Below, one piece after another: positions 41,815-47,842 of a stretch of DNA of 47,842 nt; positions within the stretch are counted from its first letter, which is position 1; each line of letters starts with the position of its first letter. The translations under genes were made by a program, and so were the position numbers. Source of the stretch: Coriobacteriales bacterium (GTDB lineage: Bacteria > Actinomycetota > Coriobacteriia > Coriobacteriales > UBA8131); contig JAISGO010000034.1 in NCBI GenBank assembly GCA_031263025.1, positions 1 through 47,842 on the forward strand, written 5' to 3'. The notes under the pieces are model-generated. The model saw only the letters and a program-made list of their open reading frames with translations, was not told the origin of the DNA and searched no databases.

Positions 41815-43165
41815 ATACGTCCTACCAGTCTCCTCTGACTTCATCGAGGACGGATCAGTCTTGGTGCGCGACGACCAAATCGCCGACATCGGACCGAGCG
41901 CCCAGTTGCGCCAGCGCTATCCGCAGGAACCCGAGACCGACTACGGCCTTGCCGCGATCCTGCCTGGTTTCATCGACTGTCACACCCATCTCGAGTATTC
42001 GGTCTTGCGCGGGCTGGTGCACGATAGCCCCTATGCCGCCTGGAAGCTGCGCCTATCTAAGAAGGAGCGCCTGCTCACCACCATGGACTGGGAGGACTCC
42101 GCCGCCTTAGGCGTACTCGAGGCCCTGCGCAGCGGCGTCACCACCATAGCTGACATCACCGACACCGGCGCGCCTTTCCGGGCTGCCGCCAACGTCGGCT
42201 TGCGCGGGGTGATCTACCGCGAATGCGGCACCGTTGACCGACACAAGCTTGATTTCGTCTTCGACCAGGCCACACAGGACATCGCCGAATGGCGTGAACA
42301 TGAGCGCGGCAGACAGCTCTTACGCATCGGGATCGCCCCTACAGCGCTTTACAAGTGCCATCCTGAGATGTTCCACAAGATCGCCGCCTACGCCACCGAC
42401 GGCACCCCGGTTGCCCTGCATCTTGCGGGCAGCCGCGAAGAATATGATTTCGTGCGCTACGGCGCTTCGCCCTTCTCCGTACATGCTACCGAAGTCGAAG
42501 GCGAGGGCTACTCGATAGAGATGCCGCCTTGGCTAGCCACCGGCGTCTCGCCTGTCCAATACGTCCTCAACTGGGGCATCTTGGACGTGCCCAACGTCTT
42601 GGCCGTACACTGTGTCCATGTCGACGATGCGGACATCGAGGCCTTGGCCGAACGCGATGTCGCAGTCGCGCTCTGCAGCCGCTGCAACGCCCAATTGGCC
42701 ATGGGAGTCGCGCCCCTGCCCAAATTCATCCGGGCCGGCCTCTGTCTCGGCCTCGGCACTGATTCACCGGCCGCGACCGACGCCACCGACATGATCGCCG
42801 AGATGCGCATCGGCATGCTGATCCAACGCGCGGTCGCTGGTCGAATCAAGTTCGTCACCGCCCAACGTATGCTGGAGCTGGGCACGCTCGGATCGGCCCG
42901 CGCGCTCGGCTTGTCCGACCAGGTTGGCAGCCTTGAACCCGGCAAACAGGCCGACATCATCTGCCTCGACCTCTCCAACTCCAACCAAGCCCCCACCCAT
43001 GACCCCAACTCCGCCATCGTCAACACTGCTACCCAGGACAACGTCCTGCTCACCATGATCGCTGGCAAGATCCTCTACGACGGGCACCACCGTAGCGGGC
43101 TCGACGTCGAACGCATCTTCGCCCGCGCCGAAGAGATCCGCCAAAAGCTGCGGAGCAACCACTGA
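41798..43165 (+). CDS. Amidohydrolase of the MTA/SAH deaminase type
   Basis: 455 residues from a TTG at 41798, with AAGGGG 6 nt upstream, overlapping the previous gene. It has the SsnA/TrzN-like metal-dependent deaminase fold: DCHTHLEYSVLRGL (about 64-77), LAVHCVHVDD (about 268-277), CSRCNAQLAMG and GLGTDSPAATD with the metal Asp. These enzymes deaminate methylthioadenosine, adenosylhomocysteine or related purines and pterins. The motif HLAES/HVSET that supplies a catalytic Glu reads HLAGS here, so activity may be changed or lost. It is coupled to alr by a 1-nt overlap. Confidence 0.83.
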   Translation: MLLSAKYVLPVSSDFIEDGSVLVRDDQIADIGPSAQLRQRYPQEPETDYGLAAILPGFIDCHTHLEYSVLRGLVHDSPYAAWKLRLSKKERLLTTMDWEDSAALGVLEALRSGVTTIADITDTGAPFRAAANVGLRGVIYRECGTVDRHKLDFVFDQATQDIAEWREHERGRQLLRIGIAPTALYKCHPEMFHKIAAYATDGTPVALHLAGSREEYDFVRYGASPFSVHATEVEGEGYSIEMPPWLATGVSPVQYVLNWGILDVPNVLAVHCVHVDDADIEALAERDVAVALCSRCNAQLAMGVAPLPKFIRAGLCLGLGTDSPAATDATDMIAEMRIGMLIQRAVAGRIKFVTAQRMLELGTLGSARALGLSDQVGSLEPGKQADIICLDLSNSNQAPTHDPNSAIVNTATQDNVLLTMIAGKILYDGHHRSGLDVERIFARAEEIRQKLRSNH

Positions 43166-44277
43166 TGAACCGGGCTGCCTGGATAGAGGTCGATCTCGAA
43201 GCCATCCGCGACAATCTCAAGACTATCCGCAAACTGATCGGCCCCGAGGTCAAGATCATGTCAGTGGTCAAAGCCGATGCGTACGGGCACGGCGCGGAGC
43301 AGGTCGCCGAGACTGCAGTACATTGTGGCGCCAAATACCTGGGAGTGGCCACTGTTGATGAGGCGGCCCGCCTCGCCCGGCTTAACCTACCGGCCAAGAT
43401 CATGATCCTGTCGCAGCCAGATGTTGAAGCCATCCCCCAGATCCTCGACTTCCACCTGGTCCCGACTGTCTTCACCCAGCAGTTCGCCCTCGCCCTGGGC
43501 GAAGCCGCCGATGCCCGCGGCCAGATCGCCGACTACCAACTAAAGATCGACACCGGCTTCAACCGCATCGGTGTACCCTGGTCAGACGCCGCCGCTTTCC
43601 TGCACAGCATCGACTTCCATCGCGCGCTGCACCTCGATGGGGTATTCACCCATTTCGCCACCGCTGACGAGGTCGATACCTCGGGTGTGCTCCTCCAGCT
43701 GCAGCGTTTCAACGAGGCCATCGAGACCATCCGCTACATGGGCATCAAGCCGGGGCTAATCCACGCCGCCAACAGTGCGGCGACCATCCGCTTTCGTGAG
43801 ACCCATTTCGACATGGTGCGCGTGGGCCTGGCCCAATACGGGCTGCACCCTTCTCCGGTGACCCAGGCCCTGGCCACGCTCAAACCCGCCATGAGCGTGC
43901 ACGCCCGCATCGTGCGCATCGAGGAAGTGCCCTTCGGCGAGGGGGTCAGCTACAATTGGACCTACCAGTCCCCCGGCAACGTCGAGGTCTTCACCTTGCC
44001 GATCGGCTATGCCGACGGCCTACGCCGGGCCCTTTCCAACAATTTTAGTGTCTCCATCGATGGTTTGGCCTATCGTAGCGCTGGTAATATCTGCATGGAT
44101 ATGTCAATGTATGAACACCAACTACGGCCCCTTTATGGCACAGCCCCGGTCGAGCTGAAGATCGGCGACGAGGCTGTTTTCCCACCGATGGACGAGTTAG
44201 CTGCTACGTTGGGCACGATCAGCTATGAGCTCTGCTGTGGCTTTGGCGCACGGCTAGAGAAAGTCTATAAGAACTAA
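43165..44277 (+). CDS. alr: Alanine racemase
   Basis: 370 residues, normal length. It makes D-alanine for peptidoglycan. The PLP lysine is in VVKADAYGHG (about 33-42), the C-terminal catalytic Tyr in YNWTYQSPGNVEVFTLPIGYADG, and ICMDMSMYE is the conserved C-domain motif. The ATG shares one base with the TGA of the upstream gene, so the three genes from 40438 to 44277 form one operon. It is convergent with pheS, with a palindrome between. Confidence 0.95.
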   Translation: MNRAAWIEVDLEAIRDNLKTIRKLIGPEVKIMSVVKADAYGHGAEQVAETAVHCGAKYLGVATVDEAARLARLNLPAKIMILSQPDVEAIPQILDFHLVPTVFTQQFALALGEAADARGQIADYQLKIDTGFNRIGVPWSDAAAFLHSIDFHRALHLDGVFTHFATADEVDTSGVLLQLQRFNEAIETIRYMGIKPGLIHAANSAATIRFRETHFDMVRVGLAQYGLHPSPVTQALATLKPAMSVHARIVRIEEVPFGEGVSYNWTYQSPGNVEVFTLPIGYADGLRRALSNNFSVSIDGLAYRSAGNICMDMSMYEHQLRPLYGTAPVELKIGDEAVFPPMDELAATLGTISYELCCGFGARLEKVYKN

Positions 44278-44304
44278 GGTCTTCCGATTTGTCGCTGCGA
44301 GGCT

Positions 44305-44330
44305 CGGGGACACTTTATAAGGTGCCCCCG
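44305..44330. repeat. GGGGACAC palindrome between convergent alr and pheS
   Basis: CGGGGACACTTTATAAGGTG followed by CCCCCG: near-perfect palindrome in the 60-bp gap between the two stop codons. It is well placed as a two-way terminator. Confidence 0.75.
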
Positions 44331-44337
44331 GCCCGTG

Positions 44338-45420
44338 CTAGAACTGCCGGAGAAAGCGCATGTCCCCGGTCAAGAGCATACGCAGGTCTTGTACATTGTG
44401 CTTCAGGCAGGCGATGCGCTCCACGCCCAGGCCAAAGGCGAAGCCGCTGTAGAGCTCTGGGTCGACCTCGACAAAAGAATAGACATTGGGATCGACCATG
44501 CCACAACCAAGGATCTCCAGCCAGCCAGTGCCTTTGCAAAAGCGGCAGGGCTTAGCCTCATTCGGACCCTCTTGCACAACGCCGGTTCCGTGGCAGATGC
44601 CACAGGAGACGTCGACTTCGGCCGAAGGCTCAGTGAAGGGGAAATAATGGGGCCGGAAGCGGGTCTCGCGGTCTGCCCCGAACATCTGCTTACAGAAATA
44701 ATCCAAAGTGCCCTTAAGGTCTCCGAAAGTGATCCCCTTGTCCACCACCAGACCCTCCACTTGGGTAAACTGCGGGAGGTGCGAGGGGTCAGCGACGTCC
44801 CGGCGGTAAACCCGTCCCGGCGCTAGCATATAAATCGGCGGACGCTGCTTCTCCATGGCGTGGATCTGGGTACCGCTGGTCTGGGTGCGCAACAGCACAT
44901 CGCTCTCGCCGCTCACTTTCGCGGCCGCTCCCGAATTGTCCACCAGATAAAAAGTGTCCTGCATACCCCGGGCCGGGTGGTCAGGAGGAGTGTTCAGGGC
45001 CTCGAAATTGTAATAGTCGGTCTCGACCTCGCGGCCTTCCATCGTGGTGTATCCAAGCCCCCGGAAGATGCTGACGATCTCGTCTGTGATCTGGCTGATC
45101 AGATGCTCGGTGCCGACCGTGCGACGGCGCCCCGGTAGCGTCACATCAACCACCCCGCCAGCGATACTCTGCTCGAGCTCGCTGGCCGCCAGCTGCTCCT
45201 TACGTGACTCGAGGGCCGCTTCAACCTCTGCCTTGACCGCATTGACCATTTGGCCGAAAGCCGCTCGTTCTGCCTTGGGAAGGGAGCCCACCTGTTTGAA
45301 GAACGCAGTCAGCGAACCACTCCGTCCCAGGTAGCGTACCCGCACCTGATCCAAGGCCTCAGTCGATGCGGCGGCGGCGATCGCTGCTAAGGCCGCCTGT
45401 TTTTCTTCTTGAATATCCAT
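44338..45420 (-). CDS. pheS: Phenylalanyl-tRNA synthetase alpha subunit
   Basis: 360 residues, complete. Class II aminoacyl-tRNA synthetase: an N-terminal coiled coil (about 1-85), motif 2 RPPIYMLAPGRVYRRD (about 194-209), and motif 3 GFAFGLGVERIACLKH near the end. A four-cysteine insert (CGICHGTG, CRFCKGTGW) is present, as in some other bacteria. The leader is absent: TATAAT ends 6 nt before the ATG. The beta subunit pheT, which almost always follows, is not here; alr is convergent 61 nt beyond the stop. Confidence 0.95.
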   Translation of the reverse strand: MDIQEEKQAALAAIAAAASTEALDQVRVRYLGRSGSLTAFFKQVGSLPKAERAAFGQMVNAVKAEVEAALESRKEQLAASELEQSIAGGVVDVTLPGRRRTVGTEHLISQITDEIVSIFRGLGYTTMEGREVETDYYNFEALNTPPDHPARGMQDTFYLVDNSGAAAKVSGESDVLLRTQTSGTQIHAMEKQRPPIYMLAPGRVYRRDVADPSHLPQFTQVEGLVVDKGITFGDLKGTLDYFCKQMFGADRETRFRPHYFPFTEPSAEVDVSCGICHGTGVVQEGPNEAKPCRFCKGTGWLEILGCGMVDPNVYSFVEVDPELYSGFAFGLGVERIACLKHNVQDLRMLLTGDMRFLRQF

Positions 45421-45426
45421 ATCGAA

Positions 45427-45432
45427 ATTATA
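45427..45432 (-). promoter_or_regulatory. -10 box of pheS, leaderless, inside the end of folD
   Basis: TATAAT, then TTCGAT, then ATG on the minus strand. The box overlaps the folD stop codon. Confidence 0.65.
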
Positions 45433-46156
45433 CCGCCAACGTGCAGGCTCTTACCACGTGTTCCATCAAAATAGCAGTGGTCACTGCGCCCACCCCACCC
45501 GGAACCGGAGTGATGGCCGCGACCTGGTCGGCGACCTCGCCTGTGGCGACGTCGCCGACCAGGCTACCGTCCGCTTTGACGTTGATGCCAACGTCAATCA
45601 CCACCTGGTCTTTCTGGTGCTCGCGGAAATATTCCCGTCCCAGCATCTGGGCGCGACCGATGGCGGCGATTACCACGTCGGCCGCTCGGCACTCGGCTGG
45701 CAGGTTCAGGGTCTTGGAATGGCAGATGGTCACAGTCGCATCCTTGGCCAGCGCCAGCATCGCGGCGGGTTTTCCCACCACCATGCTGCGTCCAACCACG
45801 GTGACTTTTTTGCCACGCAGCTCATAACCATAAAAATCAAGAATACGCAGAGCCGCCTCGGCGGTGCAAGGCGCGAAATAATCGTTCCAGCCATCGATGT
45901 CCTGGCGCGGAGCGAGCTCTAGCCCCTGGTGGTCGCCAAGCACGATCACCGCCGGCATCGCCAAGGCTTCTTCAGCATCTTCGGTCTGGATCACCTTAAT
46001 GCCGACCTTCTCGGCGGCCTTGGCGATATTCCTGGCATAGGCCAGGTCATCGGGCTGGGCGTTCTGGCTGAGGATGGCCAAAGTCGCACCCTCGGGCACC
46101 TCCAACTTCGCGTAGATGTCCTGGGCGACTTCCTTGCCAGTCAACAGACTGCTCAT
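45428..46156 (-). CDS. folD: FolD-like protein, shortened and lacking key catalytic residues
   Basis: 242 residues against the usual 280-300. The C-terminal NADP-binding domain is typical: VVGRSMVVGKPAAMLAL (about 119-135), ICHSKT, and VIDVGIN ... TPVPGGVGAVTTAIL. The N-terminal domain is short. The Y-x-x-x-K catalytic motif reads YARNI (about 39-43), with Ile for Lys, and the QLPLP substrate loop is missing, although the following DIDGWN matches the family DVDG motif. Normal FolD makes 10-formyl-THF from methylene-THF. Here dehydrogenase or cyclohydrolase activity is doubtful. The ATG (AGGAG upstream) overlaps the udg stop. Confidence 0.8.
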   Translation of the reverse strand: MSSLLTGKEVAQDIYAKLEVPEGATLAILSQNAQPDDLAYARNIAKAAEKVGIKVIQTEDAEEALAMPAVIVLGDHQGLELAPRQDIDGWNDYFAPCTAEAALRILDFYGYELRGKKVTVVGRSMVVGKPAAMLALAKDATVTICHSKTLNLPAECRAADVVIAAIGRAQMLGREYFREHQKDQVVIDVGINVKADGSLVGDVATGEVADQVAAITPVPGGVGAVTTAILMEHVVRACTLAV

Positions 46157-46704
46157 GTCAGCAGCTCCTTGATCATCCCAAAATCATGTTCCAACAAGGG
46201 CAGCTTCTTCTGGTCGTAGATGCTCGCCGCCGGATGGAAGGTCGGCAGCACCTTGAAGGCGCCGGTCACATAAGAGCGCCCACGCAGATGGGTGATCCCC
46301 ATGTCGGTCTTGAGGATGAACTGCGAAGCGAAACGCCCCAGGGTGACGATCACCTTCGGCCAAATCGCCCGCACCTGATCACGCAGGTAGTCGGCGCACA
46401 TGTCCACTTCGAAGGGCGTGGGGTCGTGGTTGCCCGGTGGGCGGCATTTCAGGAGATTGGCGATGTAGATGTCCTCGCGCTTTAACCCAGAGAGCTCGAG
46501 CAGCATGTCCAAGCGCTTGCCGGCGGCGCCGATGAAAGGCAGGCCGCCCTCGTCCTCGTTGCGCCCCGGGGCCTCCCCTATCAGCATGACCTCGGCTTGG
46601 GGGTTACCGCTACCCAAGACGATATTGGTACGCGTCTCACAGAGCTCGCATTTGCGACAATCTGTCAGCCTTAATCGGACTTCTTCAAGGGTGATCTTGG
46701 ACAT
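46153..46704 (-). CDS. Family 4 uracil-DNA glycosylase
   Basis: 183 residues. It removes uracil from DNA and carries an Fe-S cluster. Cysteines C16 and C19 (CRKCELC) and C87 (LLKCRPPGN) are cluster ligands. GEAPGRNEDEGGLPFIGAAG (about 43-62) is the uracil-binding motif A, and LPTFHPAASIY (about 153-163) motif B; VTLGRFASQ is also typical. A leaderless start is likely (TAGAAT, 6 nt, ATG). It is followed by folD with a 4-nt overlap. Confidence 0.9.
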   Translation of the reverse strand: MSKITLEEVRLRLTDCRKCELCETRTNIVLGSGNPQAEVMLIGEAPGRNEDEGGLPFIGAAGKRLDMLLELSGLKREDIYIANLLKCRPPGNHDPTPFEVDMCADYLRDQVRAIWPKVIVTLGRFASQFILKTDMGITHLRGRSYVTGAFKVLPTFHPAASIYDQKKLPLLEHDFGMIKELLT

Positions 46705-46710
46705 CGCCCT

Positions 46711-46716
46711 ATTCTA
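46711..46716 (-). promoter_or_regulatory. -10 box of udg-folD, leaderless
   Basis: TAGAAT, AGGGCG, ATG on the minus strand; no clear -35. Confidence 0.6.
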
Positions 46717-46749
46717 ACGTATTTACCCAAGGGCCCTGCAGCGATGTGC

Positions 46750-46755
46750 TAAAAT
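46750..46755 (+). promoter_or_regulatory. Possible -10 box of tRNA-Arg
   Basis: TAAAAT 11 nt before the mature 5' end; -35 not clear. Confidence 0.35.
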
Positions 46756-46766
46756 CATCTCAGCGT

Positions 46767-46843
46767 GCGCCATTACCTCAGCTGGATAGAGGGCCTGACT
46801 ACGAATCAGGACGTCGTAGGTTCGAGTCCTACATGGCGCACCA
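46767..46843 (+). tRNA. tRNA-Arg (anticodon ACG)
   Basis: 77 nt including an encoded CCA. Acceptor GCGCCAT pairs with ATGGCGC. The D-arm is CCTC/GAGG, the anticodon arm CCTGA-CTACGAA-TCAGG with ACG, and the T-arm GTAGG-TTCGAGT-CCTAC. It reads CGN arginine codons once A34 is converted to inosine. Hairpin H8 begins at the very next base, and the last 11 nt recur at 47121-47131. Confidence 0.96.
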
Positions 46844-46948
46844 ATTTCTTTTCTATTTGGCGCATTTGGGCTTCGCGCCAGCCCTCATTACACATCAGGT
46901 AACTTCGGTCTGTCACTCAGCCCAACTACGCTCAAATATAAAAGAAAT
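46844..46948 (+). repeat. 3'-end hairpin unit H8 (loop type 2)
   Basis: ATTTCTTTTCTATTTG (46844-46859) pairs with CAAATATAAAAGAAAT (46933-46948), 15 of 16. TTGGGCT/AGCCCAA continue inward to a loop with TTAC/GTAA and the conserved CAGGTAACTTCGG. It abuts the tRNA CCA. Confidence 0.87.
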
Positions 46949-46980
46949 CAAGAAAGAATCAAGCTTACTGTTCTGCTGTC

Positions 46981-47080
46981 ATTTTGCCCCATACTGCGTC
47001 GACTGCAGAAAATTCTTCGGTCATTACCGTCCAGGTAACTCCCTTCAGAATTTTCTTTGTCTCCTTATTACAGGCAAAAT
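46981..47080 (+). repeat. 3'-end hairpin unit H9 (loop type 2, diverged)
   Basis: ATTTTGCC (46981-46988) pairs with GGCAAAAT (47073-47080), and AGAAAATTCT with AGAATTTTCT around CATTACCGTCCAGGTAAC. The middle of the stem is poorly paired. It is tandem with H8. Confidence 0.7.
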
Positions 47081-47120
47081 ACCCTACGTCAGATCGGTTT
47101 TGACTCGATTATCCCCTAAT

Positions 47121-47131
47121 ATGGCGCACCA
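47121..47131 (+). repeat. Duplicated tRNA-Arg 3' end (attachment-site-like)
   Basis: ATGGCGCACCA, identical to 46833-46843. A second shared block, TTCGCGCCAGCCCT, follows each copy at nearly the same distance (46872-46885 and 47161-47174). The 277-bp segment between contains H8 and H9 and no gene. Confidence 0.7.
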
Positions 47132-47179
47132 TCTTGCTTGTTAAAATCGCCCAGCTAGCTTTCGCGCCAGCCCTGAAAA

Positions 47180-47842
47180 TTAGGCTAGCGGTGCCACTTG
47201 GTGCCACTGGTAGACGCTCTCCAGGGCGCCGGCGGCCTGGATGATGTTCTCGTCCTTGAACTGCGGCCCGATGATCTGCACCGCCACCGGCAGCTGGGAG
47301 CTCTCGCCCAGGCCCACCGGCAGGGAAAGGCCGCCATTGCCGGCGATGTTGATCGGAATGGTGAAGATGTCGTTCAAGTACATACTGGTCGGATCCTGCA
47401 CCTCGCCGAACTTGAAAGCCGGACGGGGCGTGGTCGGGGTGAGCAAGACGTCACAGCTCTGAAAGGCCCGCTCATAGTCCTGGGTGATCAAGGTGCGGAT
47501 CTGCTGGGCCGGATAATAATAGTCATAGTAGGTACCGCTGGAAAGCAGATAGCTGCCCAGCATAATGCGGCGCACTACTTCCTCGCCGAAACCCTCGGTG
47601 CGTGAGCGCTCGGTCTGCTCGGCCAGGGTCTTGGCACCATCAACTGACAGTCCATAGCGCACCGAGTCGAAGCGGCTGAGATTGGAGAAGGCCTCGGCCG
47701 GGCCGATCACATAGTAGGCGGAAAGCGCGGCCTTGGCGTTGGGCAGCTCGACCTCGACGATCTCAGCGCCCAGTTTCTCGAACTGCACGATGGCATCGCG
47801 GAGTGCCTGGGCGATGTCGGGGTGCAAGCCCTCGGCCTCAAG
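47180..47842 (-). CDS. gatA: Aspartyl/glutamyl-tRNA amidotransferase subunit A (3' part)
   Basis: The last 220 codons are in the window; the frame is open to the edge, so the true start lies outside. The segment matches the C-terminal half of GatA: SYYVIGPAEA-like AYYVIGPAEAFSNLSRFDSVRYG, EGFGEEVVRRIMLGSYLLSSG, YDYYYPAQQIRTLI, and DVLLTPTTPRPAFKFGE, ending with NGGLSLPVGL. The catalytic Ser-Ser-Lys triad is upstream of the window. In the GatCAB complex it supplies ammonia to convert Glu-tRNA-Gln or Asp-tRNA-Asn to the amidated form. Confidence 0.93.
   Translation of the reverse strand, partial: LEAEGLHPDIAQALRDAIVQFEKLGAEIVEVELPNAKAALSAYYVIGPAEAFSNLSRFDSVRYGLSVDGAKTLAEQTERSRTEGFGEEVVRRIMLGSYLLSSGTYYDYYYPAQQIRTLITQDYERAFQSCDVLLTPTTPRPAFKFGEVQDPTSMYLNDIFTIPINIAGNGGLSLPVGLGESSQLPVAVQIIGPQFKDENIIQAAGALESVYQWHQVAPLA

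Noticed and set aside
45428-46156. Frameshift as the cause of the short FolD
   Set aside because: The N-terminus has a good ribosome-binding site, overlaps the previous stop as expected, and aligns in one frame around a missing internal loop; a simple frameshift would not remove the loop cleanly.
8720-47080. Integron attC sites as the explanation of the 3'-end hairpins
   Set aside because: The extra bulged base and gene-end position resemble attC, but no consistent RYYYAAC/GTTRRRY core pair is present, the adjacent genes are housekeeping genes on both strands, and no integron integrase is in the window.
46746-47144. 132-codon frame across tRNA-Arg and the hairpins
   Set aside because: It overlaps a complete tRNA and two structured repeats, so coding is implausible.

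Overview
The window is GC-rich bacterial chromosome carrying mostly housekeeping genes. Several features point to a Gram-positive, probably a member of the Coriobacteriia (Actinomycetota). At least eight genes have a TANNNT box exactly 6-7 nt before the ATG and no Shine-Dalgarno, which implies leaderless mRNAs. GTG and TTG starts are common. A fructose-6-phosphate aldolase gene sits beside rho, and secreted proteins carry InlB-type, leucine-rich and fibronectin-like repeats. The lineage is an inference; no rRNA or other phylogenetic marker was aligned.

Layout. 1-2.5 kb: start of a leftward gene, then three small toxin-antitoxin-type gene pairs and repeats. 2.5-5 kb: a secreted beta-helix/InlB-repeat protein. 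5-8.7 kb: a 120-bp MITE-like inverted repeat, a MazF/DinJ-like module, a MATE exporter and a short-chain dehydrogenase. 8.9-14.1 kb: a DUF4143 ATPase, a large flavin oxidoreductase of the dienoyl-CoA reductase type and a second secreted protein. 14.2-17.6 kb: cysE-dnaB and purA. 17.7-21 kb: an MntA/HepT module, an amidohydrolase and hisH-hisA. 21-28 kb: tilS, a recJ-helicase fusion and the bifunctional (p)ppGpp enzyme rel. 28-31 kb: a secreted leucine-rich-repeat protein, an orphan gene and a RelBE module. 31-36 kb: iscU, a tiny membrane protein and iscS, then metA with a coupled membrane protein, all leftward. 35.7-38 kb: fsa and rho. 38-46.7 kb: a membrane foldase (SurA-like plus FKBP), a phosphohexomutase, a deaminase-like amidohydrolase, alr, pheS (without pheT), a shortened folD and a family-4 uracil-DNA glycosylase. 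46.8-47.8 kb: tRNA-Arg and the 3' part of gatA.

The most unusual signal is a family of about 100-bp imperfect hairpins placed 0-8 nt after gene 3' ends (SDR, dnaB, purA, iscU, the foldase and tRNA-Arg). Their stems differ in sequence but stay complementary. They have one of two conserved inner loops, a conserved asymmetric bulge, and the same orientation relative to the upstream gene. Two units follow tRNA-Arg inside a segment bounded by an 11-bp duplication of the tRNA 3' end. Other repeat families are GGGGACAC-type palindromes between genes, a TATCAAAGGGAC palindrome, and a 95-bp palindrome inserted in frame within recJ.

Other oddities: six toxin-antitoxin or TA-like modules in 31 kb, a FolD homologue that appears to lack its catalytic lysine and substrate loop, a deaminase-like protein with Gly where the family has a catalytic Glu, an Asn-rich N-terminus on Rho, and three secreted proteins of related design.
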